Notes: generated by a model not told the origin, from the sequence alone. A DNA stretch of 64,000 nucleotides from Bugula neritina (GCA_964035545.1 OZ037772.1:7238889-7302888), one strand, 5' to 3'; counted from the first letter of the stretch, positions 11,401 to 63,677 are shown. Made by a program: numbers and translations.

Positions 11401-14400
11401 ATGTTAGGAAGGGCATTTAGTCTCCCCCCCAAAATAGAAAACAAGCATTAGCCTACTAACAACATTATCCATCAGGTTCTCACGGGGATGGGGACTATGA
11501 ACCCACAGAGTTCTTATTAAATTGAACTTAGGCTATCCTCAAAGCAATAAACACTGACCTTTAACCCTTAGATTGAGTTTGTCTATTGGATTTGGTCTAG
11601 GAATACCTTCAGACAGATTTCTTCTGATCTCCTCTTTTAATCTAGCATAGCTAAGAGCAATATCGATCTGCAGAAAACGCACAGGATTGGACTATTAACA
11701 TAAATATATACTCAAAATTTCCTTGATAGGGCCAAGCAGTATCAGCAGTTTATACAGTAAAAAAGTCTTAGGGCTAATGATGATCGATTTGACATACGTG
11801 TGCACTAACAATAGTAACTCATAACTAAACTCAAAGTATTTTCATCAAATTTAAGTTTAGCTAATTCGAAATATAAAAATATAGATAGTTTTCTATGCTA
11901 AAGTGAGTTATAGAACCACTTTGCTATACTTGCCCTATTTTACTCAAATGTGTGGTGGTTTGTTTATCTAAATGGAAACCTTGAAAGATCCCAAAGTAAA
12001 CACAAAGAATCATTTTATGAGTATTTGTATAGAAAATAAAGAGGTTTCATTCAGGATTGGAATTTTCTATATGATTGTATATACCAGCTTATTAACTGGG
12101 ATTCATTTTACGCCTCATATTTTTGACAGCTTTAAAGCATGCAATTTTCTATCTCTGTTAGTCAAATCACATGTGTCAAAAAGTATTGGAAAAGTTCAAA
12201 TTAATTATTAAAAAAATGTTCATAAATAAAACCAACAGCAGGTTTCATAATTGTTTATGTTTGACGCTATGTTATACCAATATGAACTTCATGCTTTTAC
12301 GGCAAGTGTTAGTGAAACTATTTTGGAGAATGTGTCCTATAAGTTTAGATAACTGTTATCAGGAACTCCTAGCTATTCCTTTGTTCTAATCAAACCAATC
12401 CCAAATTAAAGTTGGTGTTTCATTTCAAAACTTATTTCCTATTTGCTTGTAACTTATTTAGCATAAAAAGGATTGGCTTGAGTTACAAAGCAAAGCAGAG
12501 CTACAAAATTCACACTAATCTAGAAGTCTGGAAATCTCGTTAACAAACCTTCTGCTTCTGCTTCAGTTTTGTTTCAATTTTTGTTTTCAACACAACCACA
12601 TCGGATAGTTTGACCCCCATCACCTCTTCTGTAAATGCTGTCATAGCCGCTTGAGTTTGATTCCTTTTAGCTATCAGTTCTTCTTCTATCATGTCATACT
12701 GACGGTTTAGTGAATTCAACTAAAATTATCAGGTATATGCATAGCTTACTCTCATCAATAACTTCGCAATTAATAATATGTTTCACAGAACTCAAACGCT
12801 TTTTGGAACTTGATGCATCTTTCAAACATATTGTGACTTACACACTCTACAGCTGATGTTTCCATTGCATTAAATGGATCTGGAAAATCCCTATGCAGAT
12901 GATTTTGTGGTTACAGTTTGCAGTAACTTATGGCAATGGAAATGCAGCGATAAAGTGATCGCATTGTATAAAAGCATTGGAAAATACAAAAAGAAAATAA
13001 ATTATTATTGCCAAGTCATTGTTCAACTTTTATATATAGAACATATTATTATACTTGTCTATAACAACATTATGTCTTCTTATAGCTATGGAATGGTTTG
13101 GAAAACATTCAAAAGATAACTTGATTCAAAAGATAACATTTTGAAACTTCTGAGAATTGATAACAGAAAATCTATTTAATACACTCGAATGGGTTAACAG
13201 GGATCAAGTTGAATAGTTATATATAATCATTACAGCCAAATGCTACAAGACATAAGAAGATAGAGACTACAACATGATAAATCTCACTTGCTCAGCTCGC
13301 TGGTTACGTAGAGTGGCTAGAAGATCTTCTGTCTCGGAGGCAAAATCAGCAGTAACTCCGGTTAACTTCTTCATGGTAGAGTTAAGGTCGCTCTCCCTGG
13401 TTTGCAACTCTTGTAAGTCGGATATCAAGTACCTCACTAGCTCTGTCGGGTCAACTAGGTGGTGGTGTTTTGAGCCTGCGATTAGACACGTAGAAATTTC
13501 TGTTTAAAAAAATTGGTAAATTTGTTAATTGCTATAAGTCAGCATTTGCTGATTGTTTTGGTCATTTTAGTTTTAGTTGTCATTTTATAGTTGTATAGTT
13601 GCCATTCATTAGCAACTATAGTTGCCATTTGTTAGTTTAAGTTGCCATTTGTTAGTTGCTAGTTAAAATTTGCCAGTTAGTTGCCAGTTGCTATAGTTGC
13701 TATTTGCCAGTTGTTCTTTACCACATTTTGAATAGCTTCTTATATAAATGAACATTTACATTTATATTAATGTTAAGAACTATACAAAATTTTTACCTTT
13801 TTGCAAATTTTAGAGTTAGTATCAACAAATATTTGCTCTTCGTGCTAACTGCTTACCATCTATACACTTTTTGCCTGAAGAGATGCACTTCTCACACATT
13901 ACTGAGAGACATCTACGGCACCCTGTACTGTATGGTTGGTTCGAATGGGTAGTACACAGTCTTGTGGAATGGCCAACAGCTTTTTCATATTCTTCAACAG
14001 AGACTCTTTGGTGTGAGATAAGGTGATGAAGATTGTCATGTTCCTGTAACATACCAAACACAAGTGGGGGGTAACGTGTGACCTATCAGCATTGTGGACT
14101 GACTTTTAACTAATAAAGCTTTCAATTATTTTTTGAAATATTAAATATTTTATTTACTAGTTCATGCACCTTAAAATTTTTTTTTATAAAAGTTTAGCAT
14201 GTTTTTCGATTTTTATTGCTATCATAAAATACTATTTCATGTGCATAGTTCATTATTATATACTTTGTAGGTAAAAGAAATAAACCAAACAAATGAGTTT
14301 GCAACCCATATTTGAATGCCGCACACATGCACATAGTACTCAATACTCAACCATGTAAGCACAGAACAGAGTGCACTTGCTGCTCACATTTTCAATATAG

Positions 14401-16305
14401 AAATGATATATTGTAAATCATACAATAGTTCTATCGCAGGATATGGTAATTGAAGGCAGAAAGCTCAAGTTACTCTAGAAGTTATGGATTTTGCCAAAGC
14501 TAAACAGCTTGCATGTTACTTATTATTTATACTTACTGTCAAATGTTTGTGACAGTAAAGTTTGGGACAGCCAGTGCAGTACGACTCAGCTAGAGCGTCA
14601 CATACATCACACAGTGTGAAGCTTTTTCTTTTTTCTTTTTGGCTGTATGGCTGTAGCTCATCTAATGCTACGTCAAAGGTTTCTCTAAAATAATCCACTA
14701 TTATTTTGTGGAGAACAATCATTATTTAGTGAAAACATAGTAAATAAAATCTTGTGTGTTAAAATCATTTAAAAAACTCCAGTAAAGGTAGAGCGGTAAA
14801 GTCAAAGCCTACAGAAAATTTCATTTTCATGTGATCAGAAATCCGAAATCATTTCAGTATACATACTCGCACAAAATTCATTATAAAACAAAATTGTTTA
14901 GGCATCGAACCTTCAAACAGTATGGAAATAAAAACTAACATAATTATATATGAATATATTTTAGTATTGCGTAAGTGAAGTATGTCAGGGATTCTTTAGG
15001 CAGCTGGTATAATTTGAGGGTTATTGCATAAATAAAACTACTGACTGCATAGAAGTTTTGGCAAATTTGGAAGTGTTAGAAGTATATGTACGCAGGCCGA
15101 TTTTTTCAGCCAATTTTGTACTTGTCGATTTTGCTATTGCTGATTGAAAAATCAGTTATAAATCCAAACGATTTTTATTTTCAGAGTTATTTTCTTGTTT
15201 CTATTTTTTGGCGAATGGCTCTCAGTCTATATAACTTTTTTACTATAACTTTCTAGTCAAAAACAACTTATCACACATATAGATTTTACAAATTACCATC
15301 AGTTAACAAGGAGTGAGATTATGTGATAACTACTACTATATAATTCATAGGAATACAGCCATGCATTTATTACAAGATGTTTGTTTAGCTACTCATTTTC
15401 TGTTACGTGATCATAAGTATTGCCTTTATTACACCTTCATAAAACTGATAGCAGATCAGCCTGAGTAAAGAATAACACTCTTCCTAGCAACTAGCAGTAG
15501 TTCAGCATAGCCGTCATTTAGTTATATGAAAAGTTTCATGATGTAAATCTCTAGCTGAAACATGTTATAGTATTTTACAGATACTAAAACCAAAGTGCAG
15601 CCGTCAAAATGTGTCACTCTTTTAAGCTGAAACAGTGTAAGGAAATTATTATTAATTTATCCAATCTAAAGTTAGGGAGCACCTGTTGCTATATGTCAGA
15701 GTTCTTTCACACAGAATCACTTGTTATTATAAAATAGTACACAATGCTGTTTAAGTAGTACATGTAAAACTCAACTTATAATAACAAGCAAGTGTTCATG
15801 TTTTCATACAAGGAAAACCTGTTGATTACTTTATACATACCTACACAGTGAGCACCTGTTGACTAGTGTATACATACCTACACAAAGGGCACCTGTTGAC
15901 TAGTGTATACATACATACACAAAGGGCACCTGTTGACCACTGTATACATACCTACATATAAAGGACACCTGTTGACTAGTGTGTACATACCTACATATAA
16001 AGGGCACCTGTTAACAAGTGTATACATAGTACATACCTACGCAAATGGCACCTGTTGATGAGTGTATACCTACCCATACGAGGGGCACCTGTTGACAAGT
16101 GTATACAAACCTACACAAAGGGCACCTGTTGACAAGTGTTTACATACCTACACAAAGGGCACCTTATGAAGTCATTGTTGCCATAGCAATTTCTCAAACA
16201 CAGGAAGCAGAAAGTGTGTAAACAAGGCAGAGCTGTTGGCTCTCTCATGTCATTCCGGCAAATAGAGCACTCAGTGTCATTTGTCATATTTGCTGCTGAT
16301 GCCAT
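8310..16305 (-). CDS. TRIM-type RING / B-box / coiled-coil / beta-propeller-like protein, complete
   Basis: Eight exons, read right to left (16148-16305, 14537-14684, 13857-14043, 13288-13499, 12549-12719, 11559-11667, 8930-9667, 8310-8443), join with matching phases into 1857 nt, 618 aa plus TGA. Residues 13-52 form a C3HC4 RING (C13, C16, C28, H30, C33, C36, C49, C52). A first B-box covers about 78-100 (C78, C81, C89, C92, C97, H98, H100). A second starts at C132/H135 and runs through C144, C147, C152 and C155 into exon 4. A Leu/Glu/Lys-rich coiled coil spans about 190-310. The last 290 residues look like beta-propeller blades (NHL/YVTN type), with repeated short strands such as SIIYSRTG-like and FKIDLSYG segments. 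Family knowledge: such proteins are RING E3 ubiquitin ligases using the propeller to bind substrate or RNA, and they are expanded in lophotrochozoans. It is not assignable to a named TRIM. The start ATG gives a short lead before the RING. Confidence 0.9.
8930..9667 (-). CDS. TRIM exon 7 (beta-propeller-like domain)
   Basis: Longest exon, 738 nt (residues 329-574), acceptor TTTCTAG, donor ACAG|GTACTT. Encodes repeated blade-like units with hydrophobic strand pairs, for example near VDDIIIYHDKFYLLVCNKG and SLIIYSRTGVVVKK. There is no internal stop. Open frames on the opposite strand here are shadows. Confidence 0.9.
10184..10370 (+). mobile_element. tRNA-derived SINE, diverged copy
   Basis: Contains the family's order of parts: AGCAGCCAAGGTCTAG head, tRNA-like box region, TGATGTTGGGAAGAGCA body and a TTCTCACAGAGATATAGTGA tail. 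It is clearly older than the copy at 63678-63893. Lies in TRIM intron 6. Confidence 0.75.
11317..11515 (+). mobile_element. tRNA-derived SINE
   Basis: Starts GGGAGCAGCTGTAGTCTAGG, has a B-box-like GGGTTTCGATCC, the body GATGTTAGGAAGGGCAT and the tail TTCTCACGGGGATGGGGACT. Lies in TRIM intron 6. Confidence 0.85.
11559..11667 (-). CDS. TRIM exon 6 (end of coiled coil)
   Basis: 109 nt, residues 293-328, acceptor TTTCTGCAG, donor AAAG|GTCAGT. Encodes IDIALSYARLKEEIRRNLSE and a Pro-containing linker before the propeller. Confidence 0.9.
12549..12719 (-). CDS. TRIM exon 5 (coiled coil)
   Basis: 171 nt, 57 codons, phase 0 at both ends (residues 236-292). Acceptor ATTTTAG, donor AAG|GTTTGT. Rich in Glu, Lys, Gln and Leu with heptad-like spacing (MIEEELIAKRNQTQ), as expected of the TRIM coiled coil that makes antiparallel dimers. 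Confidence 0.9.
13288..13499 (-). CDS. TRIM exon 4 (end of B-box 2 and start of coiled coil)
   Basis: 212 nt, residues 165-235. Acceptor TTAAACAG, donor CAA|GTGAGA. Begins with the last B-box part (a Cys followed by a His triplet) and then LVRYLISDLQELQTRESDL, the start of the coiled coil. Confidence 0.9.
13556..13712. repeat. Degenerate GTTGCCATTTGTTA repeat
   Basis: Overlapping imperfect repeats of AGTTGCCATTTGTTAGTTG in TRIM intron 3. Confidence 0.6.
13857..14043 (-). CDS. TRIM exon 3 (second B-box)
   Basis: 187 nt, residues 103-164. Acceptor TGTTACAG, donor GATG|GTAAGC. Carries CTTH, GCRRC and MCEKC, the Cys/His spacing of a B-box 2. Confidence 0.92.
14537..14684 (-). CDS. TRIM exon 2 (first B-box)
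   Basis: 148 nt, residues 53-102. Acceptor TTATTTTAG, donor ACA|GTAAGT. Contains CDVC, CTGC and CHKH, a C-x2-C-x7-C-x2-C-x4-CH-x-H B-box pattern. The split Arg codon with exon 1 fits exactly. Confidence 0.92.
15817..16173. repeat. 37-bp minisatellite overlapping the RING-exon splice donor
   Basis: Nine or ten imperfect units. On the minus strand each reads like CCCTTTGTGTAG|GTATGT followed by about 20 nt with CACTAGTCAACAGG. The rightmost unit contains the last 15 coding bases of TRIM exon 1 and its real donor at 16147; the rest are in the intron. Several intronic units keep an intact AG|GTATGT. Confidence 0.92.
16148..16305 (-). CDS. TRIM exon 1 (start codon and RING finger)
   Basis: Starts ATG at 16305; 52 codons plus 2 nt. 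CSIC, CLHTFC, FLC and RCPLC give a complete C3HC4 RING. Donor TGTAG|GTATGT. The 5' side continues as UTR to an acceptor TTTTACAG at 16348-16349, so the true first exon is non-coding and further right. Confidence 0.95.
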
Positions 16306-16347
16306 TGTTAGGGAAAACTGCGCTTCTCCGAGTCAATTGATTTATGC
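16306..16347 (-). other. 5' UTR part of TRIM exon carrying the ATG
   Basis: Minus-strand sequence between a good acceptor (TTCAAATTTTACAG) and the ATG; no upstream ATG is present in it. Confidence 0.6.
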
Positions 16348-17678
16348 CTGTAAAATTTGAAGAACAGTTTTAATTAATGTTTTTCTAAAATCAAATATAT
16401 ATATATATATATATATATAAGTTTAAAATACATCTTAGGCTTTGCATGTATTAAGCTTTTCTTTTAAATATTTTTTGTTCTCGAATTCAATGTTATTCCC
16501 AAAATAAATTTGTTAACTAGAATATAAAGCATAGCTGTTTATTTAGCGTTTTAGAGATTTTGTTGTTAGAAGCTGCTCCCCCTCCTATATGCAGATTAGA
16601 ATAGTCTGTTTAGTTGTTTGCTACTTTCAATTTACTTGTAGTGAATCATGTAATAGGATCGGTCAGGTAACCTTATCAAAATTCTTGCTAATCATCGCAA
16701 CTTCCACCTTAGAAAGCTAAGATGATGCAAGAGGTTAGTTTTAAACTTATATAAATGGTAGGGTGAAACAGATATTGTCAGGAACAAAGTACAACAATAT
16801 AAGCTATGAAAAGCAGCTATATAGATAATGTGATTGTAAATGTTTTCGCCCACAAAGGCTTGCTAATTTCTTATCAAATAATCTTTTAGAAAAACCAATT
16901 TCAATTCTATAAATTTAAAATTAACTTATTGCTACATATTATTTTTCAAATTTATTTATGTATAATTTGTTTTTTTAAAGTATCGCACAAGATATTGCAA
17001 GATTTAGCTTGAGTTTTTGATTTTCAGAAGCCAGTTCTAACAACATGGGTAAAATAGCAAAATTTTGGCTAGTTTCCAGGACTGGGATATACAGGCTAAA
17101 GGGTGTATAATTTAAAATTTAAAGCCTAGTCAATCTATGCATTTCTAAAAAGTTGTTCTAGACCTCAGTGAAAAAGTCTAGCTGATTTTATAACAGCGAC
17201 AGCACATTAAGTATAGTCGTATATACTGTGAGTATAATGGCTGTATTTACTATATACTACTTGCTGATACTTGTTATCAAAAAAAAAAGCAACCACTAAA
17301 TTATGAAAACCTACGATATTCAACATAGTGTAAAGAATAAAACAGACTATAAATTAATAAACTTATCAAAACATTTTGAAAGATGCTCTACAATATATGA
17401 CCTGCTATTCTTTCTTACTGATCTTGAATCTACTACAATTATACACATACTACAAAAAGAATGATTGCTAGGAACTACTAAAGTTGAATACACAATTATA
17501 TAAGTATATACATGTATTACCTAATGTTACGGTACACATTCTTAGCTGGCTTCTTTTAAATGCACACATGCATTAATCTTATAGCAAAACATCAATCGGA
17601 ACATAATGCATGCTGTTGAAAAGATCGCACAGATTTTGAGACAGACAAACAAATTAATGTTGACAAACATAGACTTAC

Positions 17679-17762
17679 CTCAAGATTAAATTAGGTTATA
17701 GCTAGAAGGTGTTTGCTAGAATCACCCGGACAGGGCAGTAACTGCACCCAGCTGTAGCAAAG
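17679..17762 (-). other. Possible non-coding first exon of the TRIM gene
   Basis: A textbook donor TTGAG|GTAAGT on the minus strand ends here at 17679. About 110 bp upstream is TATATAA (17789-17795). The coordinates of the 5' end are a guess from TATA spacing; this is inference without transcript data. Confidence 0.35.
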
Positions 17763-17788
17763 CTCCTATCACAACTGTGACTATGTTA

Positions 17789-17795
17789 TTATATA
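17789..17795 (-). promoter_or_regulatory. Candidate TATA box of the TRIM gene
   Basis: TATATAA on the minus strand, placed to start a transcript near 17760 that would use the donor at 17679. AT-rich surroundings make chance matches common. Confidence 0.3.
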
Positions 17796-18060
17796 ATGTT
17801 AATATGTGGCTGTTATAATGTTTTGACTCACTTTATACATATATGCACCTATGAGGAAGTTTCTGTAGTTATAGAAACTGTTCATTCCAAAAATCAGGGT
17901 TACTGGAAATTCCCCCTTATTGCATCATTACAATGAGATGGGACTTCCCCAATCTTCCACTCCTTTCCACATGCTGGTAGTAAAAATAACTGTTATATGA
18001 TTGAAATCTTCGAATTGCCTAATTTTGAATTTGAATGTACCAGTGCATACAAACTTGCAC

Positions 18061-18132
18061 AAGTGATCGGATTGAGTCATTATTGCCATGACAACCTTTC
18101 AAACACAGATAGTGAAATGTGTGTAAACTTGG
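18061..18132 (-). pseudogene. Decayed duplicate of a TRIM RING exon
   Basis: Read on the minus strand it gives PSLHTFHYLCLKGCHGNND, which lines up without gaps with PCLHTFCFLCLRNCYGNND of the intact RING at 16148-16305. Metal ligands are lost: the first aligned Cys is Ser, the next Cys after HTF is His, and the CPLC motif is replaced by SL. A TAG stop directly precedes the match in frame. It is a relic of a duplicated exon or gene copy. Confidence 0.75.
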
Positions 18133-18331
18133 CTATACCTGCAGATTGTGGCTTATCAAAGGTAAGATAACCAATACTACTTGTATAAGAAGTTGCAGTA
18201 CATATATATTTATGAAGGATCTTAAAGCCATGATGCAGCAAAATAATAAGCTATAATTAAAAAATAATTATGAGAAGCATCAAGTTGTGAAGGAGATAAC
18301 TCCAGTCAAATAGAAAGTTTCATTATATTTG

Positions 18332-18698
<367 letters not shown>

Positions 18699-18912
18699 CT
18701 TGTCCTCTTTCTCAGAAGAAACAGCAGGGCTGTTGCAGTTTGGCCTTTATAGAAGCTGCCAGAGCAAACTGTAAACAACAACAGGCTGTTCCAACTCCAG
18801 ATTTGTCCTTGGGATTCACTCGCCAGGCCTTTCTTTGGTTAGGTATATGCAACAAGACAGCAAAGGTCTGAGATTTGAGTTTTTTTCTCCTAGCCCTAGA
18901 TAAGCTGTCTCT

Positions 18913-18916
<4 letters not shown>

Positions 18917-18989
<73 letters not shown>

Positions 18990-18994
18990 TATAT
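18917..18994. repeat. (AT)n microsatellite, first tract
   Basis: About 78 bp of nearly pure AT with one G interruption. Confidence 0.97.
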
Positions 18995-19066
18995 AGATTT
19001 AAAAGAGCACATTTAAGTGGCATCTGTCTTATTTGGGCATACCTTACGTGGTTCTGTAAAAAAAAT

Positions 19067-19250
<184 letters not shown>

Positions 19251-19299
19251 ATTTTTTTTCTTTTATTTTTTTTTCTCATGTTAATGCACTAATTAAATA

Positions 19300-20039
19300 G
19301 CTTTTTAAATAGTATGTATATATGTAATTTGCAACCCAAGGAAATAAATCACTGCATATATTATAAATATCAACTAATTTTAAAACAAACACATAAAATA
19401 TTTTATTGAATAAGCTAACTACGGTACATGTTGTTGTACATTTTATTAGCTCATCAAATGTGTACACGCATTGTTACTACTTTTACAAAAAGTAACTAGC
19501 ATTTTCTAAAATATGGAGAATTAATTAGCTATAATCATAAACATAACAATGTTATAGCTTTCTGTTAGGACTATAGAATTAGTTATGTCATAGGTAATGA
19601 TAAAAAACCTAGGTTAGCTGTATATAATTAATTTATGTAATACGGTGTAAATAACTGTGTAAGTTCATTTACATAGAATTTAAAATTTCATCATACAGCT
19701 ATGCATACTTTATAGCTGATTATTGAAGGAATTATGAATGCTTGCATACATGATATATTGTAATTATAAAGAGTAAAATTCTAATAATGCTCAGGTTTAT
19801 TATAATCATTATTAAAACTGCACCAACAAGCAAGATTATAGTTATAGTTTAGTATGGAAAATCTATATACAATATAAGTAATATAATACTGAACATAATT
19901 GTAATGTATATTTGCGGCTTAACCCACTATCATTGGTATTACGTGATGACTTATATTTTATTACAATGTTGCAAATATTATTATTCATCAAAGTTCTAGT
20001 CAATGTATAATTATGTTATGTAACAGTAGCTTATATTAC
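19300..20039. other. AT-rich intergenic spacer upstream of Notch
   Basis: No exon, RNA gene or repeat of note seen. Confidence 0.4.
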
Positions 20040-20436
20040 ATATTGGAACCTATATAGTATTACGCCACAACTGCGTTGACGCTGGTCAATTTGGGAGTTA
20101 TAGTCTCCGAGAAAACTAGAGGGAGTTATATACCCATTACCTGCGATCACCTGTTGCTTCCAGCGCGCAATAATATTACTACGCACGTGATAGGTCTACC
20201 CGTAATAGAATCTCAATGCCATTGTCTAACGAGGTAAAAACAACTTCAACGATTGCTACTAAATAACCGAGCTCAAATATTAGCACCACTCCAACTCACT
20301 ACAAACGGATTTCCACCGGATTTTACTCACGTTTTTGGATACTTTTTAGTGCTGTTAGCGATGACATAACCTCTGAAAGTGGATTAGGATTAAAGTTCTT
20401 CTAATGGTAGCCATAGTTCTCCTGCCCGTGGATAGA
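20040..20436 (+). promoter_or_regulatory. Notch: Putative Notch promoter and 5' UTR
   Basis: Base composition shifts to more CG-containing sequence than on either side, with GCGCGC-like bits, a CACGTG E-box at 20184-20189 and CACCTG near 20148. An in-frame stop (TGA) occurs upstream of both candidate ATGs. No clear TATA box, so the start site is not placed. Confidence 0.4.
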
Positions 20437-60458
<40,022 letters not shown>

Positions 60459-60935
60459 AACCTTTAAGTAGTCTAGAATATTATTAAATACAAACTTTTA
60501 TATTATATATTTCTCATGCCAACAAGTTACAGAAGCTAGGAGCCAAGGCCACGTTGTTATAAATGTACCAAAGGTGGTCGGCCATTATTTTTTAATTTAT
60601 CTTAGCAGAAGCACGCGTAGATTGTACAAAGGTAGTGTTTTTACGTCAAAGATCTGTTTTCCCTTCATAATGGCTCATTTTACTTTATTACGTTTCTACT
60701 TACCGAGCAAAATGGCCGCCGAACGCATCAGTAGCCGTAGCGACAAGTTTACTTATTAAACGTTACTCTGCATAACACACGTAGTCATTCTTGTAGATAT
60801 TTTTCCAATTTTTAATTAACTGATGTATATTATCTTTTTTATTAGGGTCTTTGTGTCAGTTTGCAAACATATCCCTGTACAAAACACTATCTGCTGAAGT
60901 TGGAATATGAATAAATAAATTAGAATTAAACTATT
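60459..60935 (+). other. Notch: Notch 3' UTR
   Basis: Overlapping AATAAA hexamers at 60910-60915 and 60914-60919 are the best poly(A) signals; another AATAAA lies near 61185. No microRNA or hairpin evident. Confidence 0.55.
60910..60919 (+). terminator. Notch: Candidate Notch polyadenylation signals
   Basis: Two overlapping AATAAA hexamers about 450 bp after the stop codon. Confidence 0.55.
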
Positions 60936-61591
60936 ACATTTCTCTCACCTGCTGCTTTAAATGTATTTTATAGAGATCTCTGACTGGTTGTTTATTTCAT
61001 TTGAAATGTTTGTTTGTGTTTAAATGAGTCATTGTATAGAACAAAGTTTCAACTAGTAACTTTTTACTCTTATTGACTGATTATGTATACATTTCCTCTT
61101 TATACACAAGCAATATGTATATTTTATGTCATTTTTATATATTATTGGCTAATATAATATATTTCTTTTTACTTGTACAGATAATAAATTAAAATCATGC
61201 AGTTTACTTCAACAGCTATCAGATTCTATACTCGTTCAGTTTGTTAACTTTGGACAAAAACTTGTAGCTTTTTACACTTCGAGAGGTGGCTGCTTAACCT
61301 TTGAACTTTTCTTTGATGTGCTGTCTCTACTCATATCACTTGTTTCCAGTTTTCCATTCCCTAAAAAGTCTAGCTCATGATTTTGGCACTGTATGGTAAT
61401 GGATTGCATTTAAAGATTTATTGTCTAAATCTCTAAGAGAATGACAAACTAAGTAACAGTTGCAGTGCTGGAACACAGGCTTCATAAGTTATTTTCATGA
61501 GCAATTATCAGTTCTGATAAGCTGTTCAACTTCTAAGCTAATTAATTAATTACCCAGTCACAATTTCTTTGCCAGCCAACTCTAGAAATAT
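60936..61591. other. Intergenic, nothing recognised
   Basis: AT-rich sequence downstream of Notch without exons or clear repeats. Confidence 0.4.
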
Positions 61592-61812
61592 AAAAAAACT
61601 CACGCAAGCTTATAGTCGCTATCCCTGTGAGAAAACCCCTGATAGAAAGGGTTTTTGTTAAAGCAGACTGAGGGCTTATTTAAATAAGGCACAGGAGCAA
61701 TTATGACTGGATGCTCTTCCTAATATCACCAATGGCCTTTGTCTGGGCTCGAACCCATGACCTTCGTGCTTACTAGGCAAACGCTCTAACCCCCTAGACC
61801 ACTGCTGCAATA
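61592..61812 (-). mobile_element. tRNA-derived SINE, near full length
   Basis: Minus-strand copy with B box GGGTTCGAGCCC, GATATTAGGAAGAGCATCC body and CTCACAGGGATAGCGACTAT tail. A small open frame at 61676-61858 is inside it and is not a gene. Confidence 0.9.
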
Positions 61813-62399
61813 TAAGAGGGTTGCTGTTTGTTGTTGGGTTGCAAGCAAAACCGTACAAGAGGGAACAACTGCTGTTAGAAATCCCTCCCTTTTTTATTTA
61901 GGCTATACTTGGACAGTATTGGAACTGACAATTAAGTTAGCTTCAACTTATCCAAACAATTTAAGAAGTCAGCTAAATATAGCTTTTGGGTTTCCATAGA
62001 TTGAAAGTAAATGCTAAAAATAAACATTAAAATATTCAACATATTTTATTGCATGGATAAATTATAATATGTTATATTATGAATATATGAAATTGATGTT
62101 TATTTAGATTAAAGCGCCCATGTAAAGCTTTGTTGCTATGGTTACATAATGTTGTCATCTTGTTGAAACAACTAGCAATGCCAGTTGGCTATGAAATAAG
62201 TTTGCTACCACAAGCCATTTCCTTATTTTATTGTTACTATATTATAGTACTTCTGTCTGCAATAGTAAAAATATAAAAAGCCTGAACTTTTTCTCACTAA
62301 TTAATATAACAGTGAAACAATATTTTTTTCATGAAATTATTTCATTAAAGTTATAATTATTAGCTTAGATTTAGCAAATACTCTTATTATAATAAACTA

Positions 62400-62672
62400 T
62401 AGAAATTTATTCATATATGTTACAATAGTACTATAGTAATATATTATATGTTGCAATAGCATAATAATATATATTCTACGATAGTACTATAGCAATATAT
62501 TACATGCTGCAATAGCACAATAATATATATGCTACAATAGTACTATAGTAATATATTATATGTTGCGATAGCATAATAATATATATTCTACAATAGTACT
62601 ATAGTAATATATTATATGTTGCAATAGTATAATAATATATATGCTACAATAGTATAGTAATATATATGCTAC
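62400..62672. repeat. AT-rich minisatellite, about 57-bp unit
   Basis: Four to five units of the type ATATGTTGCAATAGCATAAT followed by a CTACAATAGTACTATAGTAA half. Confidence 0.88.
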
Positions 62673-63660
62673 AAAAGTGAAGAGAGGTAGGAATAAGTGA
62701 TGACATCATGTTCCAGTGGCCAAGCGCACCTGTTGAGCCTGTCACAGGTGGTGTCATGTTGGTGTCATAAGTACTCATACTTTTCACAGGAAAGCTTTCA
62801 TTATCTGTATGCTAGAGTATTATAAGCATAGCCAGCTTGAATACTCTCAATATTAGGTTCTTACAGGGACTGTGAGGTTATGAAGGGCATTAGACATAAT
62901 AGTATAACATAAGGTGCATGTAATTATGTTTCTGTTAACAACTTTAAATTGCCACCCAGGGTGTGCAAATTTCTTATTTAACTACTGAACAGAGAGAAAG
63001 GCTATAATTTATGGCTGTTGTCGGTTTCTCACCAGATGCTCAGATATTGTTCAACAGGACTGCATCCTCTAAAGTCTAAACTCCAACACCTATGCATTAG
63101 TTAAGTTTAAAGTCATGTCACCTGTTTCCAACAAAAATAATTACAGTGTATGACTGGTTTGTGAACTTTCATATTATATATATGGTTGTTTGTAGCTAAA
63201 CAGAACATATGAAAGAAAACTTTGTATTGTATAATATAATACTGAATGTATGCTGTGAGCCATTAGAAAAATCATTGGAATAGAAGATATATTAGTTTTT
63301 AGACCTTAAGGCATTACAAAAATACTACTTATAGCTGCTACAAAAATGTATAAGCAATAATAAAATGATGAATTAAAATTGACTGAGATTTGAATCCTTT
63401 GCAAAATACATAAGTACGAAAGCAAAATAAACTTCGTATAATTTCCTAAATTTTTGTAGGTTCCTATAATGGCATTTTTTAGTGTATAATAAAGGTTTAA
63501 TAAATATAATTAATAACTACAGTCATGATAAACTCTATAGGTATCTCTAGTATGTTGGCCACACCCTCTCTGTAGACACAAAATCTCTTCGTAAAGTTGT
63601 ATGTGATTTGAATACAGTCCTTCCCGGGAGATGTTCTGGAGCTACAAGAAATATTACATA
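62673..63660. other. Intergenic, nothing recognised except a SINE tail fragment
   Basis: AGGTTCTTACAGGGACTGTG at about 62855-62875 resembles the 3' tail of the main SINE family. Otherwise plain AT-rich DNA. Confidence 0.4.
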
Positions 63661-63677
63661 AAATATAATGTAACTTT

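Noticed and set aside
15817-16173. CRISPR-like repeat array
   Set aside because: Units are contiguous without unique spacers and the DNA is animal nuclear DNA.
61676-61858. 60-codon minus-strand open frame
   Set aside because: Lies inside a SINE.
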